Positions 23,300-36,500 of a stretch of 64,000 nucleotides of DNA are shown piece by piece; position 1 is the stretch's first letter, and each line of letters opens with the position of its first letter. The position numbers were made by a program, and so were the translations under genes. The notes beneath the pieces are model-generated. The model made no database searches. It was not told the origin of the DNA and saw nothing but the letters and a program-made list of their open reading frames with translations. The stretch is from Adineta ricciae. Its lineage: Eukaryota > Rotifera > Eurotatoria > Adinetida > Adinetidae. The DNA lies in assembly GCA_905250025.1 (NCBI GenBank), contig CAJNOJ010000034.1, forward strand, positions 372,001 to 436,000, written 5' to 3'.

Positions 23300-26200
23300 G
23301 TCAGGAATATAAAGATGATAAAGAAGAAATTTGATTAGACTAACACTGGTGATCGATTCGGTGGAAGTCGGAAAAACGATTGAATGATTCTTTCTATTCA
23401 ATCAAACCAAATTAGTTTTAACGAAAGAACTAGACAAAGAAAGAAAGCACAAACTTTTTCGCAGGAAACAATATCATCGTCGGATAATGATATGCAGTTA
23501 AATGCCATGGAAGATCATGCTTATCTGCTTGTATTCTAAATGAGATCAAAGTGTGAGAGGATTTCGAACGAGAAAGTTCTAACCGACCGAGTAAAAATCA
23601 GATCGGAGAAGTTTTCGAAGAACTTCTTTGTTTGATATAAAACTGGCCAGATGGATTGACAAAATCCGCACCATTTCGTATAATAGACGACCAGAACATG
23701 CTAAGAATCGGAACTGGTTAGAATGTCTTCAAAGTCTCAGCTCGTTTCTTACCTTAGTCGAATCAAAAACAACTGGATGAAATGTATCAGTTGTCAATTC
23801 GATGAGCTTATTGGAATGGTTTATCACTGCTTCATCATTTGGAATGCTTGTATATGAGCGAGATCGTACATTCTGCGAGATTTCATATATAAGTTTATCT
23901 AAAGTATCAGCAAGCAGTGTAACTCACGAAAGATGCATTTCGGTATACATACAAATATTTTCAGTAGTAATGTGAGTATCGTTGAGAATATAATGCTGTT
24001 CGTTCTAGAAAAGAATTGAATGCATACAATCTGATCTCTGCTTATTCATCATGAAAATGTCTAAGTAGTCGTGCAATGACTAGTTATGATAAACCGGTAA
24101 TCATTAAGACGTCGGATGTTGGAAGTCTCAATCAAAGGGGTGTATTCTTCTTCATGAGTGGGTCTCCGCGAGGAACTATTGTCTTTGTGTGTGTGTATTT
24201 GTTGGTAGAAACAAATCGATTATGATAACAGTGCATGCAGAATATGTTCGAGGGAATCGTGAAATACCGACAGATTTATCTCTATTTTTTTTTTCTTAAC
24301 AGATAATAAAAAATATTTGTTTATGACTCATCTGTAAGATTAATCTGAAGAGACACCTCGATTATTCAAAAACGACGCGGTACATCGGATGTTTCTCAAC
24401 TGACAGAATAGGTTAATCATCGAGTTGCGTTAGAACAATCATTTTTATGTTAGTCGTATGTTTTTAAATTATACGATTTAGTTGTCTACGATTAACAAGC
24501 ACCGATAAGAAGATATGCATCTTTAGTCAGAAGCATCTATAACTAACATGTGTTTGTTGATAAGCTTTACAACACTTAGTCAATCGAACAAATCTTTGTT
24601 TTCTCTTAACTGACAGCTGTAAAACGAAAGAAGTTGTATTGTGTTTTGATTGATAGTGGTGACTTACTTTTGGTTGTAACACTATGATTGCTCTTGAAGT
24701 ATTCATAATACCGATATTTTGACCGAAATTTGGGTAATGTCGTGAGTTGACCAATCGGATTGCCCATGTTGAGTTAATTCCACATAGGAAATTTCGATAC
24801 TCCTGTGTTGAACTATTACCTTCGAGAATCTTTTTCGGTTGAATTTTGAGAATTTGTTCGTAGAATTTATCTCGTCTTTTATCGAGAACAGCGTCGCGAT
24901 TCGTATTGGAACTTTTCTCGTGAGTTAACGACGAATTTCTCAACCATTGTTGGCAGTACAGTTCCACACAGAGTTTTTCCACAGATTTAATCTTTAAAAT
25001 TGGCAAACAGACATTGGCATGTTTATTCGAGAAATTCAATATCGACAATGGATAATTTAATAAACATATATTGTATAAATCATCTGTCGAAATTTGACTT
25101 AATGCGTAATGGCAACATGATGATAAACGATGAAGTTGCGTCTTATTCAGATTGTCCGGTAGATCAGCGAATGAATCATTGTACAACCGTTCCAGTTGTT
25201 CGAGCCATCGAGACGAATGCGTAACATTGCAACTTGAAAGATAGAAATAAATTTGACGCAGCTAAAGAGAGAAAAGATAGAAATAAATAGTCCGACGAAA
25301 TCAGTCATGTGTAAAAAATAATCTACTAAATTCTTTTTTGTTTCTTTCATTAGGTTTATTCGGTCGTCAATAACAATCATAGTCGGATGAAGACCGTAAC
25401 AATCTTGGCATGTTTACGAACATCATCAATTGCATTACGAGCTTTAGTTTTATATCGCATATCTTACTTTTATCTCGTCGAATCTGTTTGAGGTGAAAAA
25501 TAAGAGGAGATTGTCATAGTCAGTTAGCGCATCAGTAACAGTCGCTTTGTCAATCGACGGACTATGCGAATAATAACGATTTCTCGGTATAAGCCACCCG
25601 ACATGTGCTTCTGTCTAAATGAGATTCGCATAGAATAGATAAAGAAGTTATCATTTGTCAAGAACTAACCTCTTCATTGATGATCCATTGATAGAGATTT
25701 TCCATAGTAAAATTATTCGTCATATTTGGAAACATCTGTTCAATTAGACAACAATAAACAGAGATAAAGCGATTTTCGTCTTACTTGAGGTTCAGTATGT
25801 AACTGATGTAGAACGACGAATGGCGTTTGGAACGTATTATTCACATAAAGTCGTGATAGTTCATCGGTAATCGATTGGTTTAGAATAATAGCAAAACGTA
25901 CAGGGTGTTCGTTATCTATTTAAAGCATGAAGATATATTAGATGTGTTTGAGATTGCATTTACCATATTCAATGTGTTTCAGAGCGGCTTGAACGTAGAG
26001 AGAAGATTGCTGTCTTTGTAAATCATTTGAAAAATCAAAAGAAGCTAAAACAGTTGACTAAAAAAATCAAACCAAAGTCGACTTAAATAACGATCCGTTA
26101 AAACCAAACTCGTTTTTACTTCGTATTGAACAATAAAATCTAAAAAGTCATTTACATCGGTTAATCTTATCACAGGCATACGAATTTTCTCGATAAATTC

Positions 26201-26830
26201 AATTATATTGGAAGCAATTGCCGGTCCAAAATATTGATAGCCTCGCGTGCCTTTGACGTATAAAAACATATGAGGAAAATAATTCAATTTGTACGTCTTT
26301 CGACATTGACCATTATAATGAAAACAATCAACAGCGATGAACTTGACCTAAACAAGAAAAAAGAAGCCATTGTTCAGCGACAATGAATTGTCTTCAGTTC
26401 TTACATGAAATTTATCTAAAGTAACATTTCCATTTGGAGTACGTTCTCGGTAGAACGCAGCGGCTTTTTCATACGGATCACGCATACGTCGACTGATACC
26501 ACAGAAATCTATCGTTCGAACATTTGTATTTCGATTATATTCTCTCCGTGTTCGTCGTTACTTACTTGCATAGTACATAACGAAGACAAACGTGTGTGAA
26601 TTGATCGTTCGTGAAACAGGCGCTAGGTTTCCGTCGAAATAATCATCAATGAGCTGCTTCGATGATGTGAAGAAAGGCCGCGGTTCTTTGTACGTTCCAG
26701 CATCGGACGAGAAGAGTCTACGAATAAAATATCGATGAAAGTTCATGGGATGACGCTCTACCTACCGAAATGTTTTAGTGGATCTGATCACTGATAATAG
26801 TAAGATGATGATCTTCACATACTTACACAT
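23300..26830 (-). CDS. TXNDC11: TXNDC11-like protein, second haplotype copy, 3' end cut by the gap
   Basis: The exon structure is the same as the first copy, starting at the ATG 26830-26828 with the same type of signal peptide (MCKYVKIIILLLS). The redox motif KWCGFC is intact near 23670, and the ECR-like segment with YFPHMFLYVKGTRGYQYFG lies at about 26200-26280. The last exon is cut after LIKFLLYHLYIPD by the N run. Changes from the first copy are mostly synonymous or conservative and no exon carries a frameshift, as expected for two functional alleles. The long intron 9 is kept, with a shorter TG tract. Confidence 0.88.
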
Positions 26831-26950
26831 TCTATTTTCATAAATCACGGATTCATATGAAAAGAAAAGCGAACATATTTAGGAAATATTCAATCACATG
26901 TCTGTTTTCGGTATTTTAATTAGAAAAAATCAATTATAAAAGAAAATAAA

Positions 26951-27996
26951 TTAAGATTTTGAATACGTTTTGATTAAATCTCTTGCCGCTTGTAAGTCTA
27001 AATGAAGTTACTTAGATGGAGAAGAGAGTGTCGATCACAAGAGATTACCAGCAAATAAAACAGCAAATTGTTCGGCATTCATTGCGAATGATATCGATTT
27101 CGATTGATTCTCTAGATTATCATTATAATTTAAATTCATAGTTACAACAGGTAAATGCATATCGTGTAGATTATTTGTTGTTTTCACATCGAGCAGATTC
27201 CATTGAATATCGCCCAGTTTTGTCACTAAAAACAAGAGCAATGTCATACGATATAAAATCAAAGATTCGGCCATACATCGCATGACGGATGAACGTAATT
27301 TTGCGATCAATTTCTCGAAACTTTCGTCGTAAACTTTGACTAAAGCACTTGCATGTTCTACGATGAAAATACAAAGTAGATCAAAATCGAACTCACGATA
27401 AACATACCTTTAGGAAGACCAAGTTGCGTCAATTCGTTTAGTAATGATTGTCCGTCAACGGAATGTTTAGCTGACATAGTAAGAATGTATTGCAAGGCAC
27501 GGACAGATGCTTTCAAATTTCCACTTTCTACACAGAATAGTTAGATAATCATCATAGTGCATACGATCTCTGTACCAAATTTATCGCCGACTAGCTTTTG
27601 TACTTCACTAAACTAAAAGCACGCGAGTTTAATGTTGTGAAACAGACTTCAAATCTTACGTTTAGCGTATCTGTAAGAATTGCCTGCATCACTTGCTGAC
27701 AAAGTGCTTTCAATTTCACTGAACTCTAAAGAGAACATGAAGTTCAGTAAAAGACTTCACCCGATCAAGATGCGTTTACTAGTTTTGATAATGTGAAGAT
27801 TTCAGCCAATAACCAATCAGCACAGTCTTCACCACCACAAAAACGAAACCGCTAAAAAGAAGATATCCTTTAGTATCTATTGAGCAACATATCAGAGCAA
27901 TTTCGTAGCTTTCCGTTGCAGAAGAGAATGACAACATTCAGATAGAAGCTTTTAGTATAAGCAGTACTCCCTCTAATCTAGATGATGACTTACCAT
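26951..27996 (-). CDS. COMMD4: COMM domain-containing protein 4, second haplotype copy
   Basis: Same eight-exon layout as the first copy, from the ATG-only exon at 27996-27994 to the stop at 26951-26953. The COMM-domain exon keeps [11 protein letters not shown] and [15 protein letters not shown] few residues differ from the first copy (for example V to L in the IQW segment). Role as for the first copy. It is intact. Confidence 0.9.
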
Positions 27997-28239
27997 ATTG
28001 AACTTTTCGTTCTAAATCTAAAACAACAAATGAAAAAAACAGCTCAAATGTCTTTTTTCGTTCTTTTGTCTCAGTTATCATATCGATCCGATGTTTTATT
28101 TGTTAGAGAACATAGTGTAACAGAAAACAAAACAATGATGACATGAAATGACAACTAAACGAAGGTCGAGGTTATGTTTTTCTTTTTTTTTTCATAGTTG
28201 TCTTGTAAAAGAGCAAAAAACTTCGTTTTCTTTTGTGTT

Positions 28240-29020
28240 TTATGCTTTCGATTCCGACAATCGAGTTGATGAACGACGTTTGGATTCACTGCGTTTGCGT
28301 TCACGTTTTTCCTTGGCGTATTGTTGAAGTAATTTGGCGTATCTAAATCATTAAGAGAAAGTATTCACAGAAAAACGTACTTTTGACTAAGACTCACTCA
28401 TTTTGAAGAACGCGTTGTTTTTCAGCACGACGTTTCTTCAATGCTAATGCATGTCTCTTGCGTTGAACACGTCGTGGTGTAATTAAACGTTGAATTTTCG
28501 GTGCTTTAACTCGTGGTTTTTTGCTTTCTTTTGTCAATGGTCGTTTAACGACGTATTTTCTAACATCGTCTTCTTTGCTTAAGTTAAACAATTTACGGAT
28601 GTGATTAGCACGTTTGGGTCCGAGACGACGTGGAATGGTTTTGTTTGTTAGACCATCAATATCTTGTTCGCCACGTTTGCTGACCACACAAGCCAAAACG
28701 GATAAGTTTTGATCAACAACGCAACCGCGAACAGACTTGCGTTTACGTTCACCCTTTCGTCGTTGACGGTAACATTTATGACGTTTGTCAAGAAGTAAAC
28801 GGACACGTTGGTTAGTCAAGACACCTTGCATCATGGGAAAACCTTGTTTGTCATTTCCACCTGTGATACGTAATGTGTAACCTTTCCATTCATCACCTAA
28901 ACAACTGGCATCAACTTCTTGAGCAATGCGTTTCTCCATGAATGGACGCAATTTACGATCGTCATCGATGTCGAGAAGTTTTTGACATCCTGTTACGGGA
29001 TAAGCTATGTTAAGCTTCAT
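28240..29020 (-). CDS. RPS6: 40S ribosomal protein S6 (eS6), complete copy
   Basis: Two exons, 29020-28398 and 28342-28240, give 241 aa. The start [20 protein letters not shown] is the canonical eS6 N-terminus. The core ([32 protein letters not shown]) and the Ser/Arg-rich tail ([14 protein letters not shown]) are all present. eS6 is a small-subunit protein and a target of S6 kinase, and its C-terminal serines are conserved here. An acceptor-like TTTCTAG lies 10 nt before the ATG, so the 5' UTR is probably spliced, in cis or in trans. DCAF11 starts 268 nt away on the other strand. Confidence 0.97.
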
Positions 29021-29288
29021 GATTGAAGATCTAGAAAGACAAAGTGTTTTACGAGGTTTTTCTCAAAACAAACTCGAGAGAAAATGAAATGCAAGGAGAA
29101 TAGAAGAAGAAAACAAAAGCGTCGATAAACTATGAAACCAATCATATATGTCAGTGATAAAGTAAGAGAGGACTGGCTGAAGGTTTCAGTTACTATTAGA
29201 TGTCGCCTGAAGTCATTCATGGAAGAATCGAACGAATGAGAAAGGCTTTCTTAAATTGATCGATCATAGACATATATTTTTTTGAAGA
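29021..29288. promoter_or_regulatory. compact divergent promoter between RPS6 and DCAF11
   Basis: Only 268 nt lie between the two start codons, which face away from each other, so both promoters must fit here or overlap. The TCTCTTACTTTATC stretch (read on the (-) strand, about 29150-29170) is a pyrimidine tract of the sort seen in ribosomal-protein promoters. That is suggestive only. Confidence 0.4.
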
Positions 29289-31443
29289 ATGCAACGAATA
29301 TTTGCTAGGCTATTTTCTCATGGTAAAAATCTTTCGCTAATATGTGAACGCGAGTCTTATTCTATGGCATAGGACCAAGTTTGGATGAAGAAGTTCAGAC
29401 AGACGAAATTGAAGTGAATGGCGAAGATCATGTAAACAGAAGTTCGTTGCCGTTCTTATAATCCATATTTGTTTTTGTTCAGATTGAAGCAGTGCGTGAT
29501 TTACGTGATACATATAATCAGCCAATAAAATGCTCATACCAGAAAAATTTCCAACGATTTTCTGACAAGAAAAATTCCATCTCGATTCTTCGACAAGTGA
29601 GTTAACTATCAGCAATTGATTCGTTGTTTTGAAATGTGAAAATTCTAGCATGAACTAGGTCTGATTCGTTTTCGTCAATACCCTCAAGCGCGTTACAACT
29701 TAATGAAAAGGTAGGAACATCGATCGAAAATTCTCACAATGATTTTCAGTCGTTTGCTCTTGTTTATCGTAGATTATTACCGGAAGAAGGTGAAGTGGTT
29801 GCATCCATGGAAAGACCAACGTTTTGCGGTCAATTTTCTGATGATGGTCAATGTTTTATCAGTGCTTGTCAAGGTAAACCAATTGAACTAATCGCAGAGA
29901 TGTCGATCGCGTATCTGCATACACTTAGACAATTGTATTCGTCTTTATGATACATCAACACGACGAAAATTTGCTCAACTCACAGAGATCGAAGCAATCG
30001 ATGTCGGATGGTCGATACTGGATACTGCTTTGTCGCCTGACCGAACACAAATTGCTTATTCAACGTGGTCGGATTGCAGTAAATATCTAAATAGCATTGT
30101 ATGCTTGATATTCAATCTCTTTTCCATCTAGTCTATTTGATCACTCTCGATGAAAACTATTCTGAACCGAAGATTTCATCATTGTACTTACGACCGGAAA
30201 CAAATCGTTTCTCAGTATTTTCTTTACAATTTTCAAAAAGTGGCTCTGAAATTATCTGTGGCGCAAGCGACAATTGTGTGTATATATTCGACTTAGAAAA
30301 ACAGCAACGGACCTTACGTGTATGTGTTGACAACGATTGAGAATTGTTTTGACAACTTGTGCGTTTATTGTACAGGTCGAAGCTCATCGGAGCGATGTCA
30401 ATGCTGTTCGTTTTATTGATGATTCGAATGCATTGCTTGCTAGTGGTTCAGATGATGGCCTCGTTCTTGTTTGGGATCGACGAGCACTGAATGAAGCACA
30501 ACCGAAACCAGTTGGAACTTTCGCGGGTCATAAAAGTGGAATTACTTTTGTACATAGCCGAGTATGAATGAAATCTTTAGAGATGACCCGATTAAGTTTG
30601 TTCATCGTAGATGGATTCACGGTATTTAATTTCCAACTCTAAAGATCAGAGTATTAAATTGTGGGATATGCGCCGTTTTGCTGATGAATCAGCCATATCG
30701 CGAAGTCTTAAAGTATCCAATGCAGTTAGTCGTGTTTGGGATTACCGAGTCGGCGTTCAATCATTATCACGTACGAACGAATGTATTCATTCTTACCGAA
30801 ATCTCTACGGAATACTTTGATTCTAGTGCACAAAGAACAAATCCCTGGCGATCCCAGTGTTTGTACATACAGAGAACACAGTGTTGGCTATACACTTATA
30901 CGATGTTATTTTTCGCCCGCGTTTACTACGGGACAACGCTACATTATCACAGGATCATCGAATGGTTGTGTTTACAGTGAGTGAACTTTTCTCGACCGAC
31001 AGTTTCATAAATGAACAACTAACTTGCTCTAGTATATGACGTTCTCACTGGATCAGTTGAACGATGCCTTCGCATTCGAAATAATTATTACGGCTCAGAA
31101 CGAGAGAAATGTGTACGCGATGTCGCATGGCATCCATACGACGGTTACATTGTGTCGACATCGGTAAGTTTTATTTGAACGACGACGCATTGTACTGTTT
31201 GATTTATTCTAGTGGGATAACAGACGAGCACATGTTCGATGGACTCATAAAATGACTGATTCTTCAGAGCCGTGTTTATCACCACCAGTAGAAACAAAAA
31301 CTGTTTCTGTACAGACACCATCTTCTCCATCATTGAATCATTCGACAGAACTCTCAGGCTTGTTCCGGAGATATTTACTTCAACAATCTCACGACAGTGG
31401 CTTCAATGTAGATAGCGACGACGAAGACGATGGACCGTTTTGA
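29289..31443 (+). CDS. DCAF11: DDB1- and CUL4-associated factor 11 (WDR23)
   Basis: Twelve exons (29289-29322, 29373-29431, 29483-29596, 29649-29710, 29773-29873, 29929-30078, 30132-30319, 30376-30561, 30611-30770, 30827-30976, 31033-31163, 31213-31443) sum to 521 aa. The WD repeats match DCAF11: CGQFSDDGQCFISACQDNCI, AIDVGWSILDTALSPD, VNAVRFIDDSNALLASGSDD, RYLISNSKDQSIKLWDMRRF and CVRDVAWHPYDGYIVSTSWD. VWDRR and LWDMR are DWD-box sequences used to dock on DDB1. The protein is a substrate receptor of CUL4 ubiquitin ligases. In worms and vertebrates it directs turnover of the Nrf2/SKN-1 stress regulator, which I infer but cannot see here. Length is close to the human protein (546). Confidence 0.94.
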
Positions 31444-31675
31444 AGTTCAGTGATTTCCGACGTTTTCTTTTCTATTTGATTTGCAAATTGCGTTTCGCTT
31501 TAAATCCGGTGTTTATTAACATATATAGTTTTTTGACAAAGAGCAAAGAATTTTTTTTCGAATAAAAACAAATATTTGGCAATTCAATGTCAACATTTCT
31601 GTATAAAAATAAACATTTTCATATCATTGTTCATCAGTTTAACACAGAAGTCTTCAGTTCATTCTAAATGTCATA

Positions 31676-32794
31676 TCAAATGAAGTAAAACACGACAAAA
31701 AGGAGTAGACAAATAAGAAACGCTACAGGAGAGACTGGCACTGCGTTATCAGTTGTATCTGTTATAGCAGAAGATGAAACATTAGGATTTATTCTGGCTG
31801 ATACAGACGACGCTGGATTTAAATATGCACCACTGGTAGTTTGTTGTATCCAATCTTGATAAGCAGCGACACGAGTATAAACTCCCATCGCGTTTGCACG
31901 TGCACATCCATCACCGTAACTAGTCAGACCGACTAAAACCCATTGATTGCTCGTAGTAAACATCATAAGTGGACCACCTGAATCCCCTTGGCATGTATCT
32001 AAAATAGAACAGAAACAGAAAAGGTTAATGGCACAACAAAAAACCGAAATAATTACCTTTACCACCACCATAAACACCGGCACAGAGCTGTTTTTGTTGA
32101 TTGTACAAAACCGAATAACACGTTGGATCAGTGTAGGCTATCGTCTCAACTGTGACTTGCTGTAGATAATATGGCAAGGAACCATCTTCTGTCAATGTAC
32201 CCCATCCAATTGCGACAACCTATCGACGAATGATGACATTTGAAAGTCGAAATACAAAACAGAATCACGTACAGATAAACCAGCAGCTGGCCATTCGCCA
32301 GCAGATAGAGTTGCTGAATCAACTGATGGTATACAAACTGGTTTAACACTTGAATTTGAGATTGTTAATGGAGAACTAAGACGTATTAAAGCAATATCAT
32401 TAACATGAGTACTACTGACGTAACTCGGATGCACTGTAATACTGGATGCGACTCGAGATTGCCCTGAGAATCGTGCATTCGAACCAGCATACACAGTCAC
32501 TTTCGATGCTGCGAGTCCGGATACGCAATGTGCTGCGGTGATTACCCACGAACTTGATATAACACTTCCGCCACATAATGCTTGATTATTTATTGAAATT
32601 GACACTGCCCAACTCCAAGTACTTGTTGCTGCTGTTTCTCCTCCGACAATTCGAGAAACTGTTGCTGAATTCGGTGAACAACCACATGATACTGTTGGAT
32701 CACATGAATACAAATATTGATGAGTTTGCTGCACAAGGACAAGTAGAAGTACAGTGCAATAACTGATGATGTCGTGCTTGTATCCTAGATTCAT
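31676..32794 (-). CDS. secreted or membrane-anchored trypsin-like serine protease (S1)
   Basis: Three exons, 32794-32273, 32219-32057 and 31998-31676, give 335 aa. A signal sequence ([17 protein letters not shown]) is followed by a short Cys-bearing propeptide and the activation site [15 protein letters not shown]. The catalytic triad is complete: His in WVITAAHC, Asp in VNDIALIRL, Ser in [13 protein letters not shown]. The S1 pocket region ([20 protein letters not shown]) and the Asp six residues before the Ser fit trypsin specificity. After the domain comes a Ser/Asn-rich spacer and a hydrophobic C-terminus ([18 protein letters not shown]), like a GPI-anchor signal or a membrane anchor. An upstream in-frame ATG at 32852-32854 is possible, but the start used gives the better signal peptide. 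Confidence 0.9.
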
Positions 32795-33574
32795 TTCGAC
32801 GTCGAATGACTGTGCGTCGAAAATATTAAATATGTGAGTAAACCTCTGTAGCAACGTACTTTTTTCTCTTTCTATTTTTTCCTCTTCCGATAATGCCCAA
32901 CAATATTTATTCAGTAACAGTTGTTTGCATTACTCATGGTTGAATAAAAATCGATTGCAATGTCTTAACATTATGCTCACAATAAAACTTTTTTCTTCCT
33001 CGATAAAATTCTCTCGGAAAGAAAGAACACTTCATCTGATCGTTAAGAAAAAGAACATTTTTCTTGGTATTTTTTTAGTCGGAACATGACGAAAACATCT
33101 CGACAATAATCACGACAGCATCTAAAAATCAGCGAACGTGTGTGTCAGAGATTTTTCTCCAATAGATTTCTATTTAAATCGATGGGAAGTGACGTTCATA
33201 CGACTGCTATTGAGAAAATGTTACAAAAACATAGAAGAGAAAAAAGTACATATGATAATTATAGTGGTTGTCGAGTAAACACAGCTATACAAGTACTTTT
33301 ACAGAACAAATTTCGGAGATCGGTTACTTGTTCTTAATGACAATAGCAAAAATATGCATCAGATACCTTTTTCACTTATCTTTGATCTCCAAACGATTTA
33401 TCTTGTGATGAAACCAGGTTTTTTGTTTAACAACTAGCGCCATCTTTCCGCAATTCATTTCACGCTGGTCATTTTGTTCCTAAGATACCATTGCTGAGAG
33501 CGATCAATGGATTAGATTTGTGGTTATTTCTTTTTCTTTGTCAATCGTTGATCTAATCAGTTGACATAGAAAAA
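32795..33574. promoter_or_regulatory. divergent intergenic region between protease and SFI1
   Basis: About 780 nt holding the 5' ends of two divergent genes. A 65-codon frame at 33140-33337 has no recognisable motif and was not called. T-rich stretches occur near 32870 and 33070. Confidence 0.35.
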
Positions 33575-36500
33575 ATGCTTGATTCGCAGCAGAAATCTTC
33601 ACGACCATTCAGATCTATAACTCCTCGAAAAAAATCAGTTCGCTTTAATATCACATCTCCATCACCACGAATTCCTTCGTTAATCAACGAAAGCGATTCG
33701 GCAAGTCATCGTCAACACCCATTGAATGTGTCCTATACAATACCCTCGACGACAGTCAATATCGATCATGTCACAAATCAATCTCATATGCACCATCTGC
33801 ACGATCGTGTCGAATACATTCCGACGACACGACGGAATCATTTACAAATTACAGGAGAAAAAATTCTTCCTCAACCACAGACACTCGACGAGCTTCATCA
33901 GTTTATGAAGGTGAAAGCAGCAAACCTTCGAAAAAACATGACACATGTAACAGATACATTTATTCACGCCAGCACACATTTGAATCGGATAAAAGACGGT
34001 AGAGAATCATTTCAAGTGTTTCATCCGACAATTTCATTCTGTTTTAGAACAACAAACTGCACTTAAACGGCCAAGTCGTATACCTATATCAGTTCGTCAT
34101 CGTTCACCCTCGCCACCAGTTGTTATTTACCGTAAACCACAGCATCGGGCACTCGATGATTTACGCTGGTATTGTTTAGCAAGAAAGTTTTCTATTCTCT
34201 GGCAAAAACATGTTTTCGGATACCATCTACGTCGCATTAAGTCATTTTATGAACGAAAATTGTTAAACAAATACTTTTATGTTTGGCGAGAAACGATTCA
34301 AGATGACCATATTGAGTCAATCGCTATTGAATTTTACCATCGATGTTTGCTCAAAACGCATTTTCAAATTTGGCTCAATTTTACTTCACAAACTCAAAAA
34401 GCAATCGACCATTTAAATCGCAAACGATTGCAAAATACCTGGAACATGTGGAAAATACAGTTTAACAAAAGATATGTTCATCAACAACAAGTTCAACTGG
34501 CCACCGAACAATATCATCGTCAACTAGCAGCTCGTGTACGTTTTCTCTTCAGTCTTTGATGAATATTTGAAATCTTTTTTTTAAAGTTTTATTACACTTG
34601 GCAAGTGAATACACAACAGCGACGACAAGAACACGAAAAACATTTACGAGCCAATTACCACTATCGCATTCATTCACAAAGAATATGTTTCAACGCCTGG
34701 TTAACATATTCCGATTACCGGCGAAAGAAGAATACTCATAAAAGTTCGACAAGCTGCACCTTTTACTCCCAAAAAAGACTTCCTTACATTTAGAACGCGT
34801 ACATGAATACTATCAAAAACATCTGCTCGAGAAAATCTACCGAAATTGGAAACAAGCTTTGACAAACAAACTGCTCATGCAACAACATGAGCATCGATTG
34901 GCTCAATTGCAAGAACGAGTTCTCATGCGGTGGGCATTCGAACAGTGGAAATCACGTAAGATGACTAAAAGATTTGTTTTTGTACCAGCAAAGTCTTTTG
35001 TAGATATGAACGATCTAGTTGACGAACAACGAATGATGCATATGGCTGAACAGTACAGCGATCAAAGAATTATGGTAAGAAAAAAAAAGATTTTCATCCT
35101 TGATTCGGATACAGATAAGCAAAACAATGCCGCAACTTGTAATTTTTGTATAGCGTTCAGCGTTTGTTATTCTTCAAAAATATGTAGCGAAACGCCGTAT
35201 GAAACAACGGTTGAATTGGATCGCTGTTCAACATCGAGCACGAATGGTATACAGATCTATTCATTAGTTCATTTGAATATAAAGATAAAAGTCTTCCGAT
35301 TCTAGATTCAATGTGTTTACTATCGTGTTTGGAAACACCGAATGGAACAGCGTGAAAATATTCTCATGTTCAATGAATTCCAAAAAGCAGACTCGTTTTA
35401 CAATATGAAAATAACCATTCGTTATTGGTTCTGTTGGCGACGATACGTTCAAGATTGTCGAGAAGAAAATGTAAATCATCATAAACTATTCGTTTTCAAC
35501 TTGAACCATTTTTGTTGTTGTAACAGGCTCAACTTCACGCAGCAGCAACATATCATAATTCCAAATTATTACGTAAATATTTTCATCTTCTACGTGCTAA
35601 CATCACTGTTGAACGTCATGAACAGCTACTGGAGAAACGAGCAGATGATCATTATTGGTAAGCACGGTCACAGCTTATCTTTTCTCTATCAATGACTTTT
35701 TTTGTTCTAGTTTACGGTATTTGCGATTGTACTACAATTATTGGAAAGAACAAACACGACGTTATGAAGAGTATCAGATGAATTACAGAATCGTAAGTTA
35801 GAGTGTGCGTGAGCGAGTCGCTTTCGTGTTTCAATGGATCTTCTTAGGCAATTGTTCATGAAGAAAAACGAATGCGAGAACGATTCTTCAATCTATGGTT
35901 GAATCGAGCCCATTCACGATTGATCGACAACGAACAGCACGTAGATAATGATCATTTTTTTGAAATCCGTCGCATCTCTCTCGTGTATTCAGATTGTTGC
36001 TGAAAGACATTACATCCGAAGTATACTCGTACGCGCTTGGTTAGCCTGGCGACAAATCATTGACGATCGTCACAATGAAGAACGATCTGAACGTATTGCC
36101 GTTCAGTTCTATTATCATAACATCGAAAGACGCGTGTTACACGCATGGAAATTAGTAAGGAAGCTCGATCCAAACTTTAAAAAATCGGCTTGTCTTTTCT
36201 TCTAGTTTGTTCGTCATTGCCATTACATGAAACAAATGTACCGTGAAAGTGAACAGTTTTATTTACAACATCGAGGTCGAACAGTATATTCTCAGTGGTT
36301 AAATAAAGCACGACATCGACGAAGATTGATGACAATTGTTAATGAACGTTATGAACGTCAACAACGTACTCTATTAAGGTATATTACGATAAGATTTCTA
36401 TTTTAACGTCTGGGAAGGTCCCCGTCGGGGCACATTCAACAGAATATTCTCCAATTGAGCATCAGGAAATGTGCCAGTTTATTTTTAGAGACTTGAGATT

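Larger units (their letters stand above)
23300..28819. repeat. 5.5-kb block, second copy (pair with 17738-23254)
   Basis: Second member of the duplicated pair. Its left edge is the first base after the N run. Its right edge (GGTTAGTCAA, 28819) aligns with the last base before the Ns. Beyond 28819 the sequence continues into the 5' part of RPS6 and unique DNA. Confidence 0.93.

Noticed and set aside
17738..28819. Recent true tandem duplication of TXNDC11-COMMD4-RPS6
   Set aside because: The breakpoints coincide with the N run and each copy is truncated only at the gap, which fits overlapping haplotype contigs better. Not fully excluded.
33140..33337. 65-codon frame upstream of SFI1
   Set aside because: No recognisable sequence; it lies in the probable divergent promoter region.
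34744..34793. Frameshift in SFI1 between two repeat units
   Set aside because: A 50-nt intron with a GTTCGA donor and ACATTTAG acceptor restores the frame, and the same donor type recurs in other genes.
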